Under the pieces are notes generated by a model. The model ran no database searches, was not told the origin of the DNA, and saw only the letters and a program-made list of their open reading frames with translations. 64,000 bases of DNA from Anaeroplasma bactoclasticum (GTDB taxonomy: Bacteria; Bacillota_I; Bacilli_A; Acholeplasmatales; Anaeroplasmataceae): NCBI RefSeq assembly GCF_003550015.1, contig NZ_QXEV01000006.1:8838-72837 (forward strand), in the 5' to 3' direction. The position numbers and the translations under genes are program-made. This document shows positions 1-9,353 of this stretch, piece after piece (position 1 is the stretch's first letter; each line of letters opens with the position of its first letter).

Positions 1-360
1 AGCTGAAGAAACTGAAGAAGTTGCTGAAGAAGCACCAGTTGAAGAGGCAGAAGAACCAGAAGCTGAGGAAACTGAAGAAGTCGCTGAAGAAGCACCAACT
101 GAAGAGGTAGAGGAACCAGAAGCTGAAGAAACTGAAGAAGCTCTTGACGAAGCACCAGCTGAAGAGGCAGAGGAGCCAAAAGCTGAAGAAACCGAAGAAG
201 TTGCCGAAGAAGCACCAACTGAAGATGTAGAAGAACCAGTAGCTGAAGAAAATGAAGAAGTTGCTGAAGAAGCACCAGCTGAAGAGGCAGAAGAACCAGA
301 GACTGAGGAAACTGAAGAAGTCGCTGAAGAAACACCAGTTGAAGAGGTAGAGGAACCAGA
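1..360 (+). repeat. 60-bp coding tandem repeat, about 6 copies
   Basis: Each 60-base block starts close to AGCTGAAGAAACTGAAGAAG and ends near GAAGAACCAGA. Copies differ by a few substitutions, and the frame is preserved because 60 is a multiple of three. A partial related unit recurs at about 555-640. Confidence 0.9.
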
Positions 361-874
361 GGCTGAAGAACCAGAAGCTGAAGAGGAAGAACCTAAAGAA
401 GAAACTGAAGAGGAAAAGGCTGCAAGAATCCGTGCTGAAAGAATTGCTGCTTTAAGAGCTCGTGCTAGAGCAATGAAGGAGCAAGAGGAACCAAAAGAGG
501 AATCAGAAGCGGCTGAGGAACCTAAACAAGCTGAAGAACCAGTCGAAGAGGAAGAATCCCCAGTAGCTGAAGAAGTTGCTGAAGAAGCACCAGTTGAAGA
601 AGAGCCAGAAGCTGAGGAAACTGAAGAAGTAGTTGAGGATGAACCAACTGAAGAGGAAGAAGCTCCTGAAGAAACTGAGGAAACTGATACTCAGGAAGAG
701 GAAGCACCAAAACCTCAAAAGAAACCTGCTACATCAAAACCAGCAGAAAAGAAAGCAGCTAAGCGTCCTGCAGTTAAGAAGGCAACTTCTACTGCAAAGA
801 AGCCATCACTTGCTAAGAAGAGAAAAGAATCTGTAAATAGATTAAATGATCTATTAAAATACATTGAGGAATAA
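2..874 (+). CDS. Acidic tandem-repeat protein, 5' truncated by window edge
   Basis: The reading frame is open from base 2 to a TAA at 872-874; the start lies outside the window. The first 360 bases are about six copies of a 60-bp unit encoding a 20-residue Glu-rich repeat of the type AEETEEVAEEAPVEEAEEPE. A short basic helix follows (about 425-475, RIRAERIAALRARARA), then more acidic sequence, then a Lys/Ala/Pro-rich tail and the end SVNRLNDLLKYIEE. The tail contains EKKAAKRPAVKKA, which also occurs in the next gene 17 bases downstream, so the two are probably one operon and functionally linked. No enzyme domain is visible. Low-complexity charged repeats of this kind evolve by slippage, so copy number may vary between strains. 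Function unknown. Confidence 0.75.
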   Translation, partial: AEETEEVAEEAPVEEAEEPEAEETEEVAEEAPTEEVEEPEAEETEEALDEAPAEEAEEPKAEETEEVAEEAPTEDVEEPVAEENEEVAEEAPAEEAEEPETEETEEVAEETPVEEVEEPEAEEPEAEEEEPKEETEEEKAARIRAERIAALRARARAMKEQEEPKEESEAAEEPKQAEEPVEEEESPVAEEVAEEAPVEEEPEAEETEEVVEDEPTEEEEAPEETEETDTQEEEAPKPQKKPATSKPAEKKAAKRPAVKKATSTAKKPSLAKKRKESVNRLNDLLKYIEE

Positions 875-890
875 TCAGGAGGTAAGGATC

Positions 891-2780
891 ATGGCTAAGT
901 TACAAAAGAATTTAATTAACAAAGAAGAATTACTTGCTGATATCGAAAGAATCAAAAAGTCTAAAGATAGTGATGAAATTGATGCCATTATGGCAAAATA
1001 CGAAAAGGGATTAGCAGAAATGGACCGTAGAAGGGCTAAACAGGCTGCTACTCCTGAAAAGCCAAAAACAGGCAGATATAATGGTAAGTATGAAGTATAT
1101 CCTGCTGCAGATGGCTATGCATATCGCTTAAAGGCATCTAATGGTGAAATACTTGCTACATCTGAAATTTATACAACTAGAGATGGTGTAATTAAGGCTA
1201 TCGATACAGTAAAGAAGAATGTTGAGACTGGAGAAATCCGTGTATTCTCTGATAAACATGGTAAATTTAAATTTAAGCTTGTTGCACAGAATCATAGAGT
1301 ATTAGTATTCAGTTCTAATTATTCACAAGAAGCAGGTGCTCAAAGAGCATCAGAATCATTCAAAAAGTTTGCGCTTAAGGCTGATATTGTAGACATTGAT
1401 CTAAAGGATGATGATTTAGCTCATGCAACTAAGATTAAGATTGCATCTTATGAGGATAAAACTGGCGGTAAGTATGAACTTGATGTAGATGATGGTGATT
1501 ATAGCTGGGTATTAAAGGCATCTAATGGTGAAATCTTAGTTCAAATGGAAGGCTATACATCTAAACCTTCTGCATTAGCTTCTATTGAAAAATTTAAGCA
1601 ATATGTAGCTGAAGGAACATTCAAGGCTATTAAAGATAAGAGTAATCATTCATTATTTAAGCTATATACACAATCAAATCGTGTTGCTGCAGTTGGTGAG
1701 GCATATTCCACAAAGACTGCTGCGATTTCTGCAGCTAATTCTGTAGTAGCTTTCTATAAGCTTGCTGAACTTGTTGATTTAGAAGAAATTGCAAAGAAGG
1801 AAGCTCGTAAGCAGGCTGCTAAGGAAAAGAGAGCAGAAAAGAAGGCTCTTGAAGCTAAACAAGAAGAAGTAAAGCAGGATGAACCAGAGAAGAAAGCTGC
1901 AAAGCGTCCTCAAGAAAAGAAGACTGAACCAAAGCCAGAAGAACCAGAAAAGAAGGCAGCAAAGCGACCTGCAGTAAAGAAGGCTGAAACTAAGGATCAA
2001 CCAAAGACAGGTAGATATAATGGTAAATACGAAGTATATCAGGCAGCAGATGGCTATGCATATCGCTTAAAGGCATCTAATGGTGAGGTTTTAGCAACAT
2101 CAGAAATCTATTCAACTAGAGATGGTGTATTAAGAGCAATCAATACTGTTAAGAAGAATATTGAAACAGGAGAGCTTCGTGTATTTGCAGATAAGAAGGG
2201 CAAATTTAAATTTAAATTGACATCAAGTAATCATAGAGTATTATTAATTTCTGCAAATTATGCTCAAGAATCAGGTGCTAAGAATGCAACTGAATCCTTC
2301 AAGAAGTTTGCACTTAAGGCAGATATTGTTGATATTGAACTTAAGGATGACGATTTAGCTTCCGCAACAGCAGTTAAGATTACATCTAATGAAGATAAAA
2401 CTGGCGGTAAGTATGAAATTGAAGAATCTAATGGTGAATTTAGCTGGGATTTAAAAGCATCTAATGGTGAAATTCTAGTTCAAATGGAAGGCTATACATC
2501 TAAAGCATCTACATTAGCTTCTATCGAAAAGTTCAAACAATATGTAGCTGAAGGAACATTCAAGTCTATTAAGGATAAGACTGGTCATTATCAGTATAAG
2601 TTATATACAAAATCTAATAGAGTTGCTGCTGTAGGCGAATCTTATAAAACTAAGACAAGTGCTGTTTCTGCTGCAAACTCTGTAGTATCCTTCTATAAGA
2701 TGGCAGAGGTTGTCGATCTTAATCAATTAGCTAAGGCTGAAGCTAAAGCTAAGAAGGATGCAGCTAAGTCAAAGAAGTAA
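891..2780 (+). CDS. Multi-copy DUF1508 (YegP-like) domain protein
   Basis: A 629-residue protein. The ATG at 891 is chosen because AGGAGG (877-882) sits correctly before it; an upstream TTG has no such site. After an N-terminal helical segment (about 1-55) come four related units of about 50 residues (around 61-110, 115-160, 170-215 and 220-270). Units 1 and 3 carry the DUF1508 signature RLKASNGEI or LKASNGEIL followed by a Tyr-Thr-Ser/Arg segment. A Lys/Glu/Pro linker (about 290-368, including two EKKAAKRP motifs) leads to a second set of four (about 370-580). The halves are highly similar, so the gene arose by internal duplication. DUF1508 proteins such as YegP usually have two units, so eight is exceptional. 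The role of the family is not established. A terminator follows. Confidence 0.85.
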   Translation: MAKLQKNLINKEELLADIERIKKSKDSDEIDAIMAKYEKGLAEMDRRRAKQAATPEKPKTGRYNGKYEVYPAADGYAYRLKASNGEILATSEIYTTRDGVIKAIDTVKKNVETGEIRVFSDKHGKFKFKLVAQNHRVLVFSSNYSQEAGAQRASESFKKFALKADIVDIDLKDDDLAHATKIKIASYEDKTGGKYELDVDDGDYSWVLKASNGEILVQMEGYTSKPSALASIEKFKQYVAEGTFKAIKDKSNHSLFKLYTQSNRVAAVGEAYSTKTAAISAANSVVAFYKLAELVDLEEIAKKEARKQAAKEKRAEKKALEAKQEEVKQDEPEKKAAKRPQEKKTEPKPEEPEKKAAKRPAVKKAETKDQPKTGRYNGKYEVYQAADGYAYRLKASNGEVLATSEIYSTRDGVLRAINTVKKNIETGELRVFADKKGKFKFKLTSSNHRVLLISANYAQESGAKNATESFKKFALKADIVDIELKDDDLASATAVKITSNEDKTGGKYEIEESNGEFSWDLKASNGEILVQMEGYTSKASTLASIEKFKQYVAEGTFKSIKDKTGHYQYKLYTKSNRVAAVGESYKTKTSAVSAANSVVSFYKMAEVVDLNQLAKAEAKAKKDAAKSKK

Positions 2781-2804
2781 TTCTAAACTTTAACATTAAA
2801 GATT

Positions 2805-2830
2805 AAAGGGGGATAGTCCCCCTTTCTTCT
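2805..2830 (+). terminator. Rho-independent terminator after the DUF1508 gene
   Basis: A perfect 9-bp stem AAAGGGGGA/TCCCCCTTT with loop TAG, followed by a short T-rich stretch. Confidence 0.85.
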
Positions 2831-2851
2831 ATCTATTTTGAGGTGATTCAT

Positions 2852-3979
2852 ATGTTAGATATAAATATTCCAGATGGAATAATCAAAGGTATAATTTCTG
2901 GAAAGAAAGATAAAAATCAAAAGAATGAAAAGGTAAAATTAGATACTATTCTTATTAAAAATGAAGAAGTATTACAGTTAGCTTGCTATACGGATAAGCA
3001 GGTATTCCATAAGAATTTGAAAAGTGAAGAAGTATCTTTAGAAATTATTCGATTATTAACAGAAGAGTTTAATAATGCAGAATTATACACAAAGGATTAT
3101 ATTTATAGCTATAGAATCACATCAAAAGGTAAGGTCTTATCAAATAAAAGAAAATCAAAAGAGGTTTCTTTAGTTCCACTATCCCACAATAAAAAGAAGA
3201 ATTATATTCTTGAGGATGGCCTATTAGTTCCTGCACTTGTAGATTTAGGAATTCAAACACCAGATGGTAAAGTTACTAAAGCGGGATATGATAAATTTAA
3301 ACAAATTAATCGATTCTTAGAAATAATTGATGATTCTATAAAAGATGAAAAAGAGTTAAATATTATTGATTTTGGTTGCGGAAAGAGCTACTTAACATTT
3401 ATTCTTTATTATTATTTCGTAGAAATAAAAAAGATGAATGTTAATATTACTGGCTTAGATTTAAAAGAAGATGTTATTGATCATTGCAATGAAATTGCAG
3501 AAAAATATGGTTATACAAGGTTAAAATTCTATAAAGGCGATATCGCAAAATATAAGGAAAATAATGATATTGATATGATTGTTACATTGCATGCTTGTGA
3601 TACTGCAACAGATTATGCCTTATATCATGCAATTACTATGAATGTAAAATATATATTTTCTGTTCCATGCTGCCAGCATGAAATTAATTTAGAGCTAGAT
3701 TCATCGAATTTCCATTTAATTAACAAATATGGAATTTTAAAGGAAAGATTTTCAGCTATATTAACAGATGCTATAAGAGCGAATATCTTACAATACTATG
3801 GATATAAAACACAAGTAATGGAATTTGTTGATTTTGAAAATTCACCAAAGAATTTGCTTATACGTGCAGTAAAGACAAATAACTCTAAGAATGAAAAGAT
3901 AAAAGAGGAAATTGAAGCTTTATTAGAAGAGTATAAAATTAAACAAACACTTTATAGTCTTTTGTTTACAAAAGAGTAG
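2852..3979 (+). CDS. Class I SAM-dependent methyltransferase (PF13679-like)
   Basis: A 375-residue protein. The ATG at 2852 is chosen because GAGG at 2840-2843 lies eight bases ahead; a GTG at 2843 would overlap that site. The first 150 residues have no recognised domain. A Rossmann-type methyltransferase follows: the SAM-binding motif DFGCGKSYLTF at about residues 172-182, an acidic motif ending in GLDL, and HACDTATDYALY in the position of the catalytic loop. HACDTATD is typical of the PF13679 group, which includes poorly characterised RNA or protein methyltransferases. It stands alone between two terminators. The substrate cannot be assigned. Confidence 0.8.
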   Translation: MLDINIPDGIIKGIISGKKDKNQKNEKVKLDTILIKNEEVLQLACYTDKQVFHKNLKSEEVSLEIIRLLTEEFNNAELYTKDYIYSYRITSKGKVLSNKRKSKEVSLVPLSHNKKKNYILEDGLLVPALVDLGIQTPDGKVTKAGYDKFKQINRFLEIIDDSIKDEKELNIIDFGCGKSYLTFILYYYFVEIKKMNVNITGLDLKEDVIDHCNEIAEKYGYTRLKFYKGDIAKYKENNDIDMIVTLHACDTATDYALYHAITMNVKYIFSVPCCQHEINLELDSSNFHLINKYGILKERFSAILTDAIRANILQYYGYKTQVMEFVDFENSPKNLLIRAVKTNNSKNEKIKEEIEALLEEYKIKQTLYSLLFTKE

Positions 3980-3982
3980 TAG

Positions 3983-4015
3983 AATACTGGAGTTCCTTCC
4001 AGTATTTTCTTTTAT
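3983..4015 (+). terminator. Rho-independent terminator
   Basis: Stem AATACTGGA/TCCAGTATT with a 6-base loop, followed by TTCTTTTATTTT. Confidence 0.9.
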
Positions 4016-4058
4016 TTTCGTTTTTGGGCAATTTGCACAAAAAATCCAGGGCGTTCTA

Positions 4059-4087
4059 TTGACTATTGAATATACAAATGTTAAAAT
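4059..4087 (+). promoter_or_regulatory. Promoter of the sugar ABC operon
   Basis: TTGACT (4059-4064), a 17-base spacer, then TAAAAT (4082-4087). Near-consensus sigma-A promoter; the transcript should start near 4094. The 5' leader to the first gene is about 80 bases. Confidence 0.8.
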
Positions 4088-4095
4088 GAGTTATA

Positions 4096-4109
4096 TGAAA
4101 ACGCTATTA
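4096..4109 (+). promoter_or_regulatory. cre-like catabolite repression box
   Basis: TGAAAACGCTATTA matches 13 of 14 positions of the Firmicutes CcpA consensus TGWAANCGNTNWCA. It lies across or just after the predicted transcription start, where bound CcpA blocks transcription. Whether this organism has CcpA cannot be seen here. Confidence 0.6.
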
Positions 4110-4173
4110 TGGGGGTAGTGCGCCCTAAATAGCAAATATAAATATTTGGTGATTGATTATTAGGTGTACATAT

Positions 4174-4965
4174 ATGAATAAAAGTGTAGTAAAGTATATG
4201 GCAATAGATCTTATTGTACTTACGCTTATTGGGTGCTTACTTGAGGGCTTAGTCGCAAGATTTATTGGTTTTGTTTTAGACGCTGCACCAACCATTTCGT
4301 TTTCATTATTAATTGTCTTTGTAGCAGTAGCAAGATGGAAATTATGGGGGTTAATTCCTATACCATTCTTGGTGTTATCTACTATTATCGGTGGACAATT
4401 TAGTGAAATAACGTATTATGCAGCATTTTATAACTTTTCAAATTGGCAGTTAATCCTATCTATGCTACTTGGATTATCTACCATTGGATTAAATGTTATC
4501 GTATTTAGAAATCACAAAACAAATAAGATTATGAAAACTACCTGGCAAATGTTATTAATCTTAGTTGTTGATTATATTCTCTACTGTGGAGTACAGTTCA
4601 TCTTCTATAGAATTTTTACAACAGGAGGATTAACTAGTGTAGCAAACATTCCTGTTACATATTTTTCAAAAGATGAAAATGGAAATAGAGTAGAACTTGT
4701 GAAAAACCTAGCTAGCTATGTTGAATTCGGCTTTGTTTACAATTTATTTGGACTTGCCGTTGGAGTGGTTGGCTCATTAGTACTTAGGTCTCAAGGAGCT
4801 TTAAATAATGCAATAGATAAGCTCATTGACGATAAAAAACAAAGAGAGGCTGAACTCGAGTATATGAAATCGTTCGGGAAATTCAATTTCAGTGATGAGA
4901 GTGAGGCAGAATCTCAACAGGATGAATCAAATATTAAAAAAGAAGATCAAGATTCATCGATGTAG
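4174..4965 (+). CDS. Predicted multi-spanning membrane protein, first gene of the ABC operon
   Basis: 263 residues. The start at 4174 is supported by TAGGTG seven bases ahead. About six hydrophobic spans cover residues 8-215, with an aromatic-rich middle and a hydrophilic acidic C-terminal tail (about 215-263) that should lie in the cytoplasm. No known permease motif is present. It is the promoter-proximal gene, 20 bases before the LplB-type permease. The placement suggests an accessory or regulatory part of the importer, but no function is recognised. Confidence 0.7.
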   Translation: MNKSVVKYMAIDLIVLTLIGCLLEGLVARFIGFVLDAAPTISFSLLIVFVAVARWKLWGLIPIPFLVLSTIIGGQFSEITYYAAFYNFSNWQLILSMLLGLSTIGLNVIVFRNHKTNKIMKTTWQMLLILVVDYILYCGVQFIFYRIFTTGGLTSVANIPVTYFSKDENGNRVELVKNLASYVEFGFVYNLFGLAVGVVGSLVLRSQGALNNAIDKLIDDKKQREAELEYMKSFGKFNFSDESEAESQQDESNIKKEDQDSSM

Positions 4966-4985
4966 TAGAAAAGGATGGTGTGTTT

Positions 4986-6050
4986 ATGCAAAATGTAGTT
5001 GTTGAAACTAATCAAGACGTTGTTGATGAAGTCGAACGTACAAAATGGAAACGTACATTACACGCCCTAGCGAGAGACTGGAGATTATATGTCCTTTTAA
5101 TCCCTATGATTGCGTTTGTATTCTGTTTTAAATACTTACCAATTAGAGGCCTTTTGACCGGTTTCAAATGGGGTAATGATAACGATTTGGTTTACAATAA
5201 CCAATGGTGTGGTTTATATTGGTTTAACCAGATTTTCTTTGGAACTTCATCATCTATGTTCTGGAGAGCATTCCGTAATACTTTCGTAAATAGTATGTAT
5301 GGATTGATTATAGGATTCCCGATTCCTATTATTTTAGCGTTACTATTTAGTGAAATTAAGACTGGTTGGTATCGTAGCATCGTTCAGGTATGCGCATACT
5401 TACCACACTTCGTTTCTTTAACAGTAGTAACAACAATCATCAGCTTATGGTGTGAAGGTACTATAGTTGCCGGTGGTGCTACAGCCGCAGGTGGTTGGGT
5501 ATATAACATGTGTAAGACTTTTGGATGGTTGAACGTAACAAATGAGGCAGGAGAAGTCTCATACTTACAAGAGAGTATCTTGAGTTATCCTAGATATTTC
5601 AGACCAATATATCAGATTAGTGGTGTATGGCAGGATGCTGGTTATAACTCTATCGTATTCTTTGCAGCTATTTTAGCTATTTCTCCAACAAATTATGAAG
5701 CAGCTCGTATTGATGGTGCTTCTAAGTTACAGCAGATTCGCTATATTACTTTCCCAGGCATGGCTCCTACTTTAGTAATCATGCTAATTATGCGAATCGG
5801 TCAAATTCTAAGTGTTGGATATGAGCAGATTATTCTATTGGTTGGTAATTATTCTAACGCATGGGAAACTGCAGACGTTGTATCTACATTCGTATATCGT
5901 ATGTCCGGTCAGGCAGCTGGTGCAACTGGTGCTGAAGTAGTTCAGCAGCTAGGTATCGTTGCAGACTTATTCAACTCTATTCTTGCGATGTTCCTAGTAT
6001 TAGGTGCTAACGCAATCAGTAGACGTGTATCCTCTACGTCATTATTCTAA
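4986..6050 (+). CDS. Sugar ABC transporter permease, LplB family
   Basis: 354 residues. The ATG at 4986 follows the AAGGATGG ribosome site; a GTG two codons earlier is possible. It starts with a cytoplasmic N-terminus and DWRLYVLLIPMIAF, the usual first helix of LplB/YteP-type permeases, followed by five more spans. The EAA loop that docks on the ATPase is visible as EAARIDGASKLQQIRYITFP at about residue 236. Typical LplB proteins are about 300 residues; the extra length is a periplasmic insert around residues 155-200. It should form a heterodimer with the next gene's product and import a carbohydrate, probably an oligosaccharide. The exact sugar is not visible. Confidence 0.9.
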   Translation: MQNVVVETNQDVVDEVERTKWKRTLHALARDWRLYVLLIPMIAFVFCFKYLPIRGLLTGFKWGNDNDLVYNNQWCGLYWFNQIFFGTSSSMFWRAFRNTFVNSMYGLIIGFPIPIILALLFSEIKTGWYRSIVQVCAYLPHFVSLTVVTTIISLWCEGTIVAGGATAAGGWVYNMCKTFGWLNVTNEAGEVSYLQESILSYPRYFRPIYQISGVWQDAGYNSIVFFAAILAISPTNYEAARIDGASKLQQIRYITFPGMAPTLVIMLIMRIGQILSVGYEQIILLVGNYSNAWETADVVSTFVYRMSGQAAGATGAEVVQQLGIVADLFNSILAMFLVLGANAISRRVSSTSLF

Positions 6051-6066
6051 TTTTGGAGGTAAAGCG

Positions 6067-6945
6067 ATGAAAAGATTAGACAAATCCGAAATAGTATTTA
6101 AGCTTTTGGCTTATATTCTATTAACAATATTTGCTTTATGCTGTTTATATCCATTTATCTTCATTGTTATGAATTCTATTTCCTTTAAGGATTTTGTAGA
6201 TGATGGTAAGGTTAATGTAATCCCAATGGGATTCCAGCTTAACGCATACGTTGATGTATTCCAGAATAAGCAATTCTGGTTAGCATATTGTAATGCATTC
6301 TATATTACAATTTATGGTACAGCAATTTCCATGTTAGTTGGTATTTGCGGTGCATATGCATTATCTAAGACAAGATTAATTTTCGGTCGTGGATTTAACT
6401 TCTTATTAACAGTAACATTATGGTTCAGTGCTGGTATTATTCCAACTTACCAGAATTATGTAATGTTCCGTGATGGATTATTCTCAGGAAATGGCCGTGT
6501 ATTCTTCATCTTTGCTTTAGGTGTTAATGCATTTAATATCATCCTTTTAAGAAATTATTTCCAGAGTGTACCTCAGGAAATAGAAGAAGCTGCTACAATT
6601 GATGGAGCAACTGAATTCCAGATTTTAACTAGAGTTTATATTCCTATTTCCAAATCCTCTATTGTTACAGTAGCAATGTTCTATGCTGTAGAATTCTGGA
6701 ATGGTTATTTATGGGCACAGATGTTATTAGGTGAAAATGATTTACCTTTAACACCATTTATTAAATTATATTTGGATAAGACAATTGCGAACATTGAGGA
6801 ATCCGGTGGTGGAAAGCTAAGCTATTCTACATATTCCTTAAGATATGCATTCATCGTATGTTCTATCGTTCCAGTTATTCTAATTTATCCAAAGATTCAA
6901 AAATATTTTGCATCCGGCGTTAATGTCGGCGGTGTAAAGGAATAG
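6067..6945 (+). CDS. Sugar ABC transporter permease, LplC/YtcP family
   Basis: 292 residues starting at ATG 6067, six bases after a perfect GGAGGT. Six hydrophobic spans are present. The EAA loop reads EIEEAATIDGATEFQILTRV at about residues 176-195, and the C-terminus runs LIYPKIQKYFASGVNVGGVKE, a hallmark ending of this permease group in which the GV.GGVKE tail is conserved. It pairs with the upstream LplB-type permease, and the solute-binding lipoprotein begins 10 bases downstream. Confidence 0.92.
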   Translation: MKRLDKSEIVFKLLAYILLTIFALCCLYPFIFIVMNSISFKDFVDDGKVNVIPMGFQLNAYVDVFQNKQFWLAYCNAFYITIYGTAISMLVGICGAYALSKTRLIFGRGFNFLLTVTLWFSAGIIPTYQNYVMFRDGLFSGNGRVFFIFALGVNAFNIILLRNYFQSVPQEIEEAATIDGATEFQILTRVYIPISKSSIVTVAMFYAVEFWNGYLWAQMLLGENDLPLTPFIKLYLDKTIANIEESGGGKLSYSTYSLRYAFIVCSIVPVILIYPKIQKYFASGVNVGGVKE

Positions 6946-6955
6946 GAGGAGCAAC

Positions 6956-9328
6956 ATGAAGAAGAAAATATTATTCTCTGGTGTTTCTGCTCTTGCAGTT
7001 TTAGCTTTAGCAAGCTGTGGTTCTGATCCAGTTCCAGAAGGAAGCTATAAGAAAGGTACTGATAGTGGTACTTATGTTTTATCTGATTATACAGAAACAG
7101 TAGACTACGCTAAGCTAGATAAAGAAGATGTCGATATCTATGTAAACTATGAAGGTGAATCTGGAATTACATTCCGTGGTGCTTCATGGTTTAACTCCAT
7201 TGATAATAAGACATATACTCAGGGTTCATTATTACCTACATGGGCAAGAATTGCTGAATTAACAAAAACAGATATTCATGAAGCATGTGGTTATACAGCA
7301 ACATCTATTGATAATGCTTATAATTCTATTGCAACTGCAGGTTATAAGAGTGAAACAGATGCATCTAGAAGCATTGATTTATTCTATAACTCTACAGATA
7401 ACTTAAAGAAGGCTGGTAATTCTGGTACATTAGTTGACTTATATCCAGAGATTTATCCAGAAGAAGGCGAATCCAAGATGCCTTACTTAAAGGCATACTT
7501 AGATGCTAATCCTTCTATTAAGCAGTCTATTATGGTAAGTGGTAAGCATATTTACTATACTCCATACTTAGATGGTAATAATGATGTTGAAAATACATTC
7601 ATTATGGATACTGAAATAGTAACAAAGCTATTTGCTGATGCTGATGCTGGTGATACTTCTAAAAAGAATGGTGGAACTAATCCAGATGCTAATGTATTAA
7701 AGAGTGGTTCATATACTCCATTCATTACTGAAGAGGAAGGAACTGTTAAGGTTTCTAAGAATGGTGTAGCTACATCATATGCACTTGTAGAGAAACCAAA
7801 TATTATTACTCAGCAAAATGATTTATTAAATGGTGATGGATGTACTGGTAAGGAATTACTTACTCAGTTAAAGACTTACATCACTGAAAAGTATGCAAGC
7901 TTATTTGCAGATGGTACATATGAATCTCCAGCAGATTTATATATTTCTGAGGCTGCAGCATATAACACAGATGAGCTTATTGCTTTAATGAGAGTAATTA
8001 AGGCTAACCCAGGTGTTATTACAGGTAGTGAAGATAATGAGGTTGAAGTATTCTTCCCAAGAGGTGAAACAAGCTCTGCAATTGAATCTATTTATGATTT
8101 AGCACAGCTTTGGGGTGTTCAGGGTGTTGATTCTGAAAATGGAAATTATTATTTCGCAGCAGATGGTACATTAAATGCTCTTGAAACAACATTTGCTTCT
8201 TATGATGTATTAAATTACATTTCTGCTATTTATAGTGAAGGATTAATCCTTGATAATTTCTATGTATCAAGTGCTACATCTACATCTACAAGATATTATG
8301 ACCGTTTCTTCAAGAAGGATACTGAAACTTCTGCAGGTTATGGTTTCATGATGTATGATGATCCATCTATTATTGCTCAGGCAAATGAGTCTGAAAAAGC
8401 AAATACTAAGGGCATTAGATCTGTATTACCTCCAAGAACTTATTGGGCAACTGCAGGAAATACAGCAAAGCAGCATTTATACGACGAGAATGGTGCAACA
8501 ATTACTACAAATAAGACATTAACTCGTTATTATGAATCTAATAGATCACTTCAAACAACATCTTGGTCTATTCCTACAAGCGCTGATAACAAAGAAGCAG
8601 CACTTCGTATTATGGATTTCATGTATTCTGGTTTAGGTCAGTTAATCCAAAACTATGGTCCAGAAGCATATTGGAAAGATAGCTACAATAAAGAGACTAA
8701 AGAAATAACTCCAAAAGCAACTGCTGAATTGATTACAGGAGAAGAAAATGCAATTATTAGCGATGATGTAAGACTTGAGCTTGTATGCTCACAGGCAGAT
8801 TTCTGGAGCTTCATGAGAGGCTACATTGGTGCTACTCATGGTGTTGGTTATGTTCGTCTTTCTGGTTTAAATCTACAGGTTACAAATTCCAATGGACGTG
8901 TTGGTTTAAAGAATATTGAAAATGCGATTTTAGCTGGTGTATTAATGCACGCTACATCTAATGCTATAGATGCAGCAACAGCATCTCAGTATACATGGTG
9001 TAGAAGTGTTCCTACAGAGTTTGTAACATCTGTTACAGATACTAAGGGATTATGGGATAGCATTTCTGGATTCTGGGCTAAGGATAAGATTAAGAAGAAC
9101 GAAGGTTGGGTTAACCTAATTTGTACTTCTTATGATTTAGGTACAGCAACTAGAATCTATGAAGGAATAGATGAGAATATTTATACCATTAAGACTGCTA
9201 CAAATGGTAAGAAGACAACTTATAAGGCTACATATGCTGAAATGGCTTCTTATGATAGTGAGTCCTTATGGGCATTAGCTAGATCTTTAGATGATGAATG
9301 CATTCCAAGTTATGCAAAAAAGAACTAA
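6956..9328 (+). CDS. Large extracellular solute-binding lipoprotein of the ABC importer
   Basis: 790 residues. The N-terminus is a lipoprotein signal peptide, MKKKILFSGVSALAVLALASCG, with lipobox LASC, so the mature protein begins at Cys21 and is tethered outside the membrane. It follows GGAGGAG and directly trails the two permeases. Binding proteins of the LplA/YtcQ type are usually 480-560 residues, so this one carries roughly 250 additional residues. It is rich in Tyr, Asp and Thr, as expected for a sugar-binding surface. The ligand is likely a plant or host glycan oligomer; no glycosidase lies in this operon to narrow it. Confidence 0.85.
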   Translation: MKKKILFSGVSALAVLALASCGSDPVPEGSYKKGTDSGTYVLSDYTETVDYAKLDKEDVDIYVNYEGESGITFRGASWFNSIDNKTYTQGSLLPTWARIAELTKTDIHEACGYTATSIDNAYNSIATAGYKSETDASRSIDLFYNSTDNLKKAGNSGTLVDLYPEIYPEEGESKMPYLKAYLDANPSIKQSIMVSGKHIYYTPYLDGNNDVENTFIMDTEIVTKLFADADAGDTSKKNGGTNPDANVLKSGSYTPFITEEEGTVKVSKNGVATSYALVEKPNIITQQNDLLNGDGCTGKELLTQLKTYITEKYASLFADGTYESPADLYISEAAAYNTDELIALMRVIKANPGVITGSEDNEVEVFFPRGETSSAIESIYDLAQLWGVQGVDSENGNYYFAADGTLNALETTFASYDVLNYISAIYSEGLILDNFYVSSATSTSTRYYDRFFKKDTETSAGYGFMMYDDPSIIAQANESEKANTKGIRSVLPPRTYWATAGNTAKQHLYDENGATITTNKTLTRYYESNRSLQTTSWSIPTSADNKEAALRIMDFMYSGLGQLIQNYGPEAYWKDSYNKETKEITPKATAELITGEENAIISDDVRLELVCSQADFWSFMRGYIGATHGVGYVRLSGLNLQVTNSNGRVGLKNIENAILAGVLMHATSNAIDAATASQYTWCRSVPTEFVTSVTDTKGLWDSISGFWAKDKIKKNEGWVNLICTSYDLGTATRIYEGIDENIYTIKTATNGKKTTYKATYAEMASYDSESLWALARSLDDECIPSYAKKN

Positions 9329-9353
9329 ACTACTTAAAATCGGAGGTTAAAAA

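Noticed and set aside
1-360. Regular 60-bp repeat as a CRISPR-like array
   Set aside because: There are no unique spacers; the repeat is continuous and coding.
503-718. Leu/Phe-rich minus-strand frames under the acidic repeat gene
   Set aside because: Complement of Glu-rich codons; gives artificial hydrophobic peptides.
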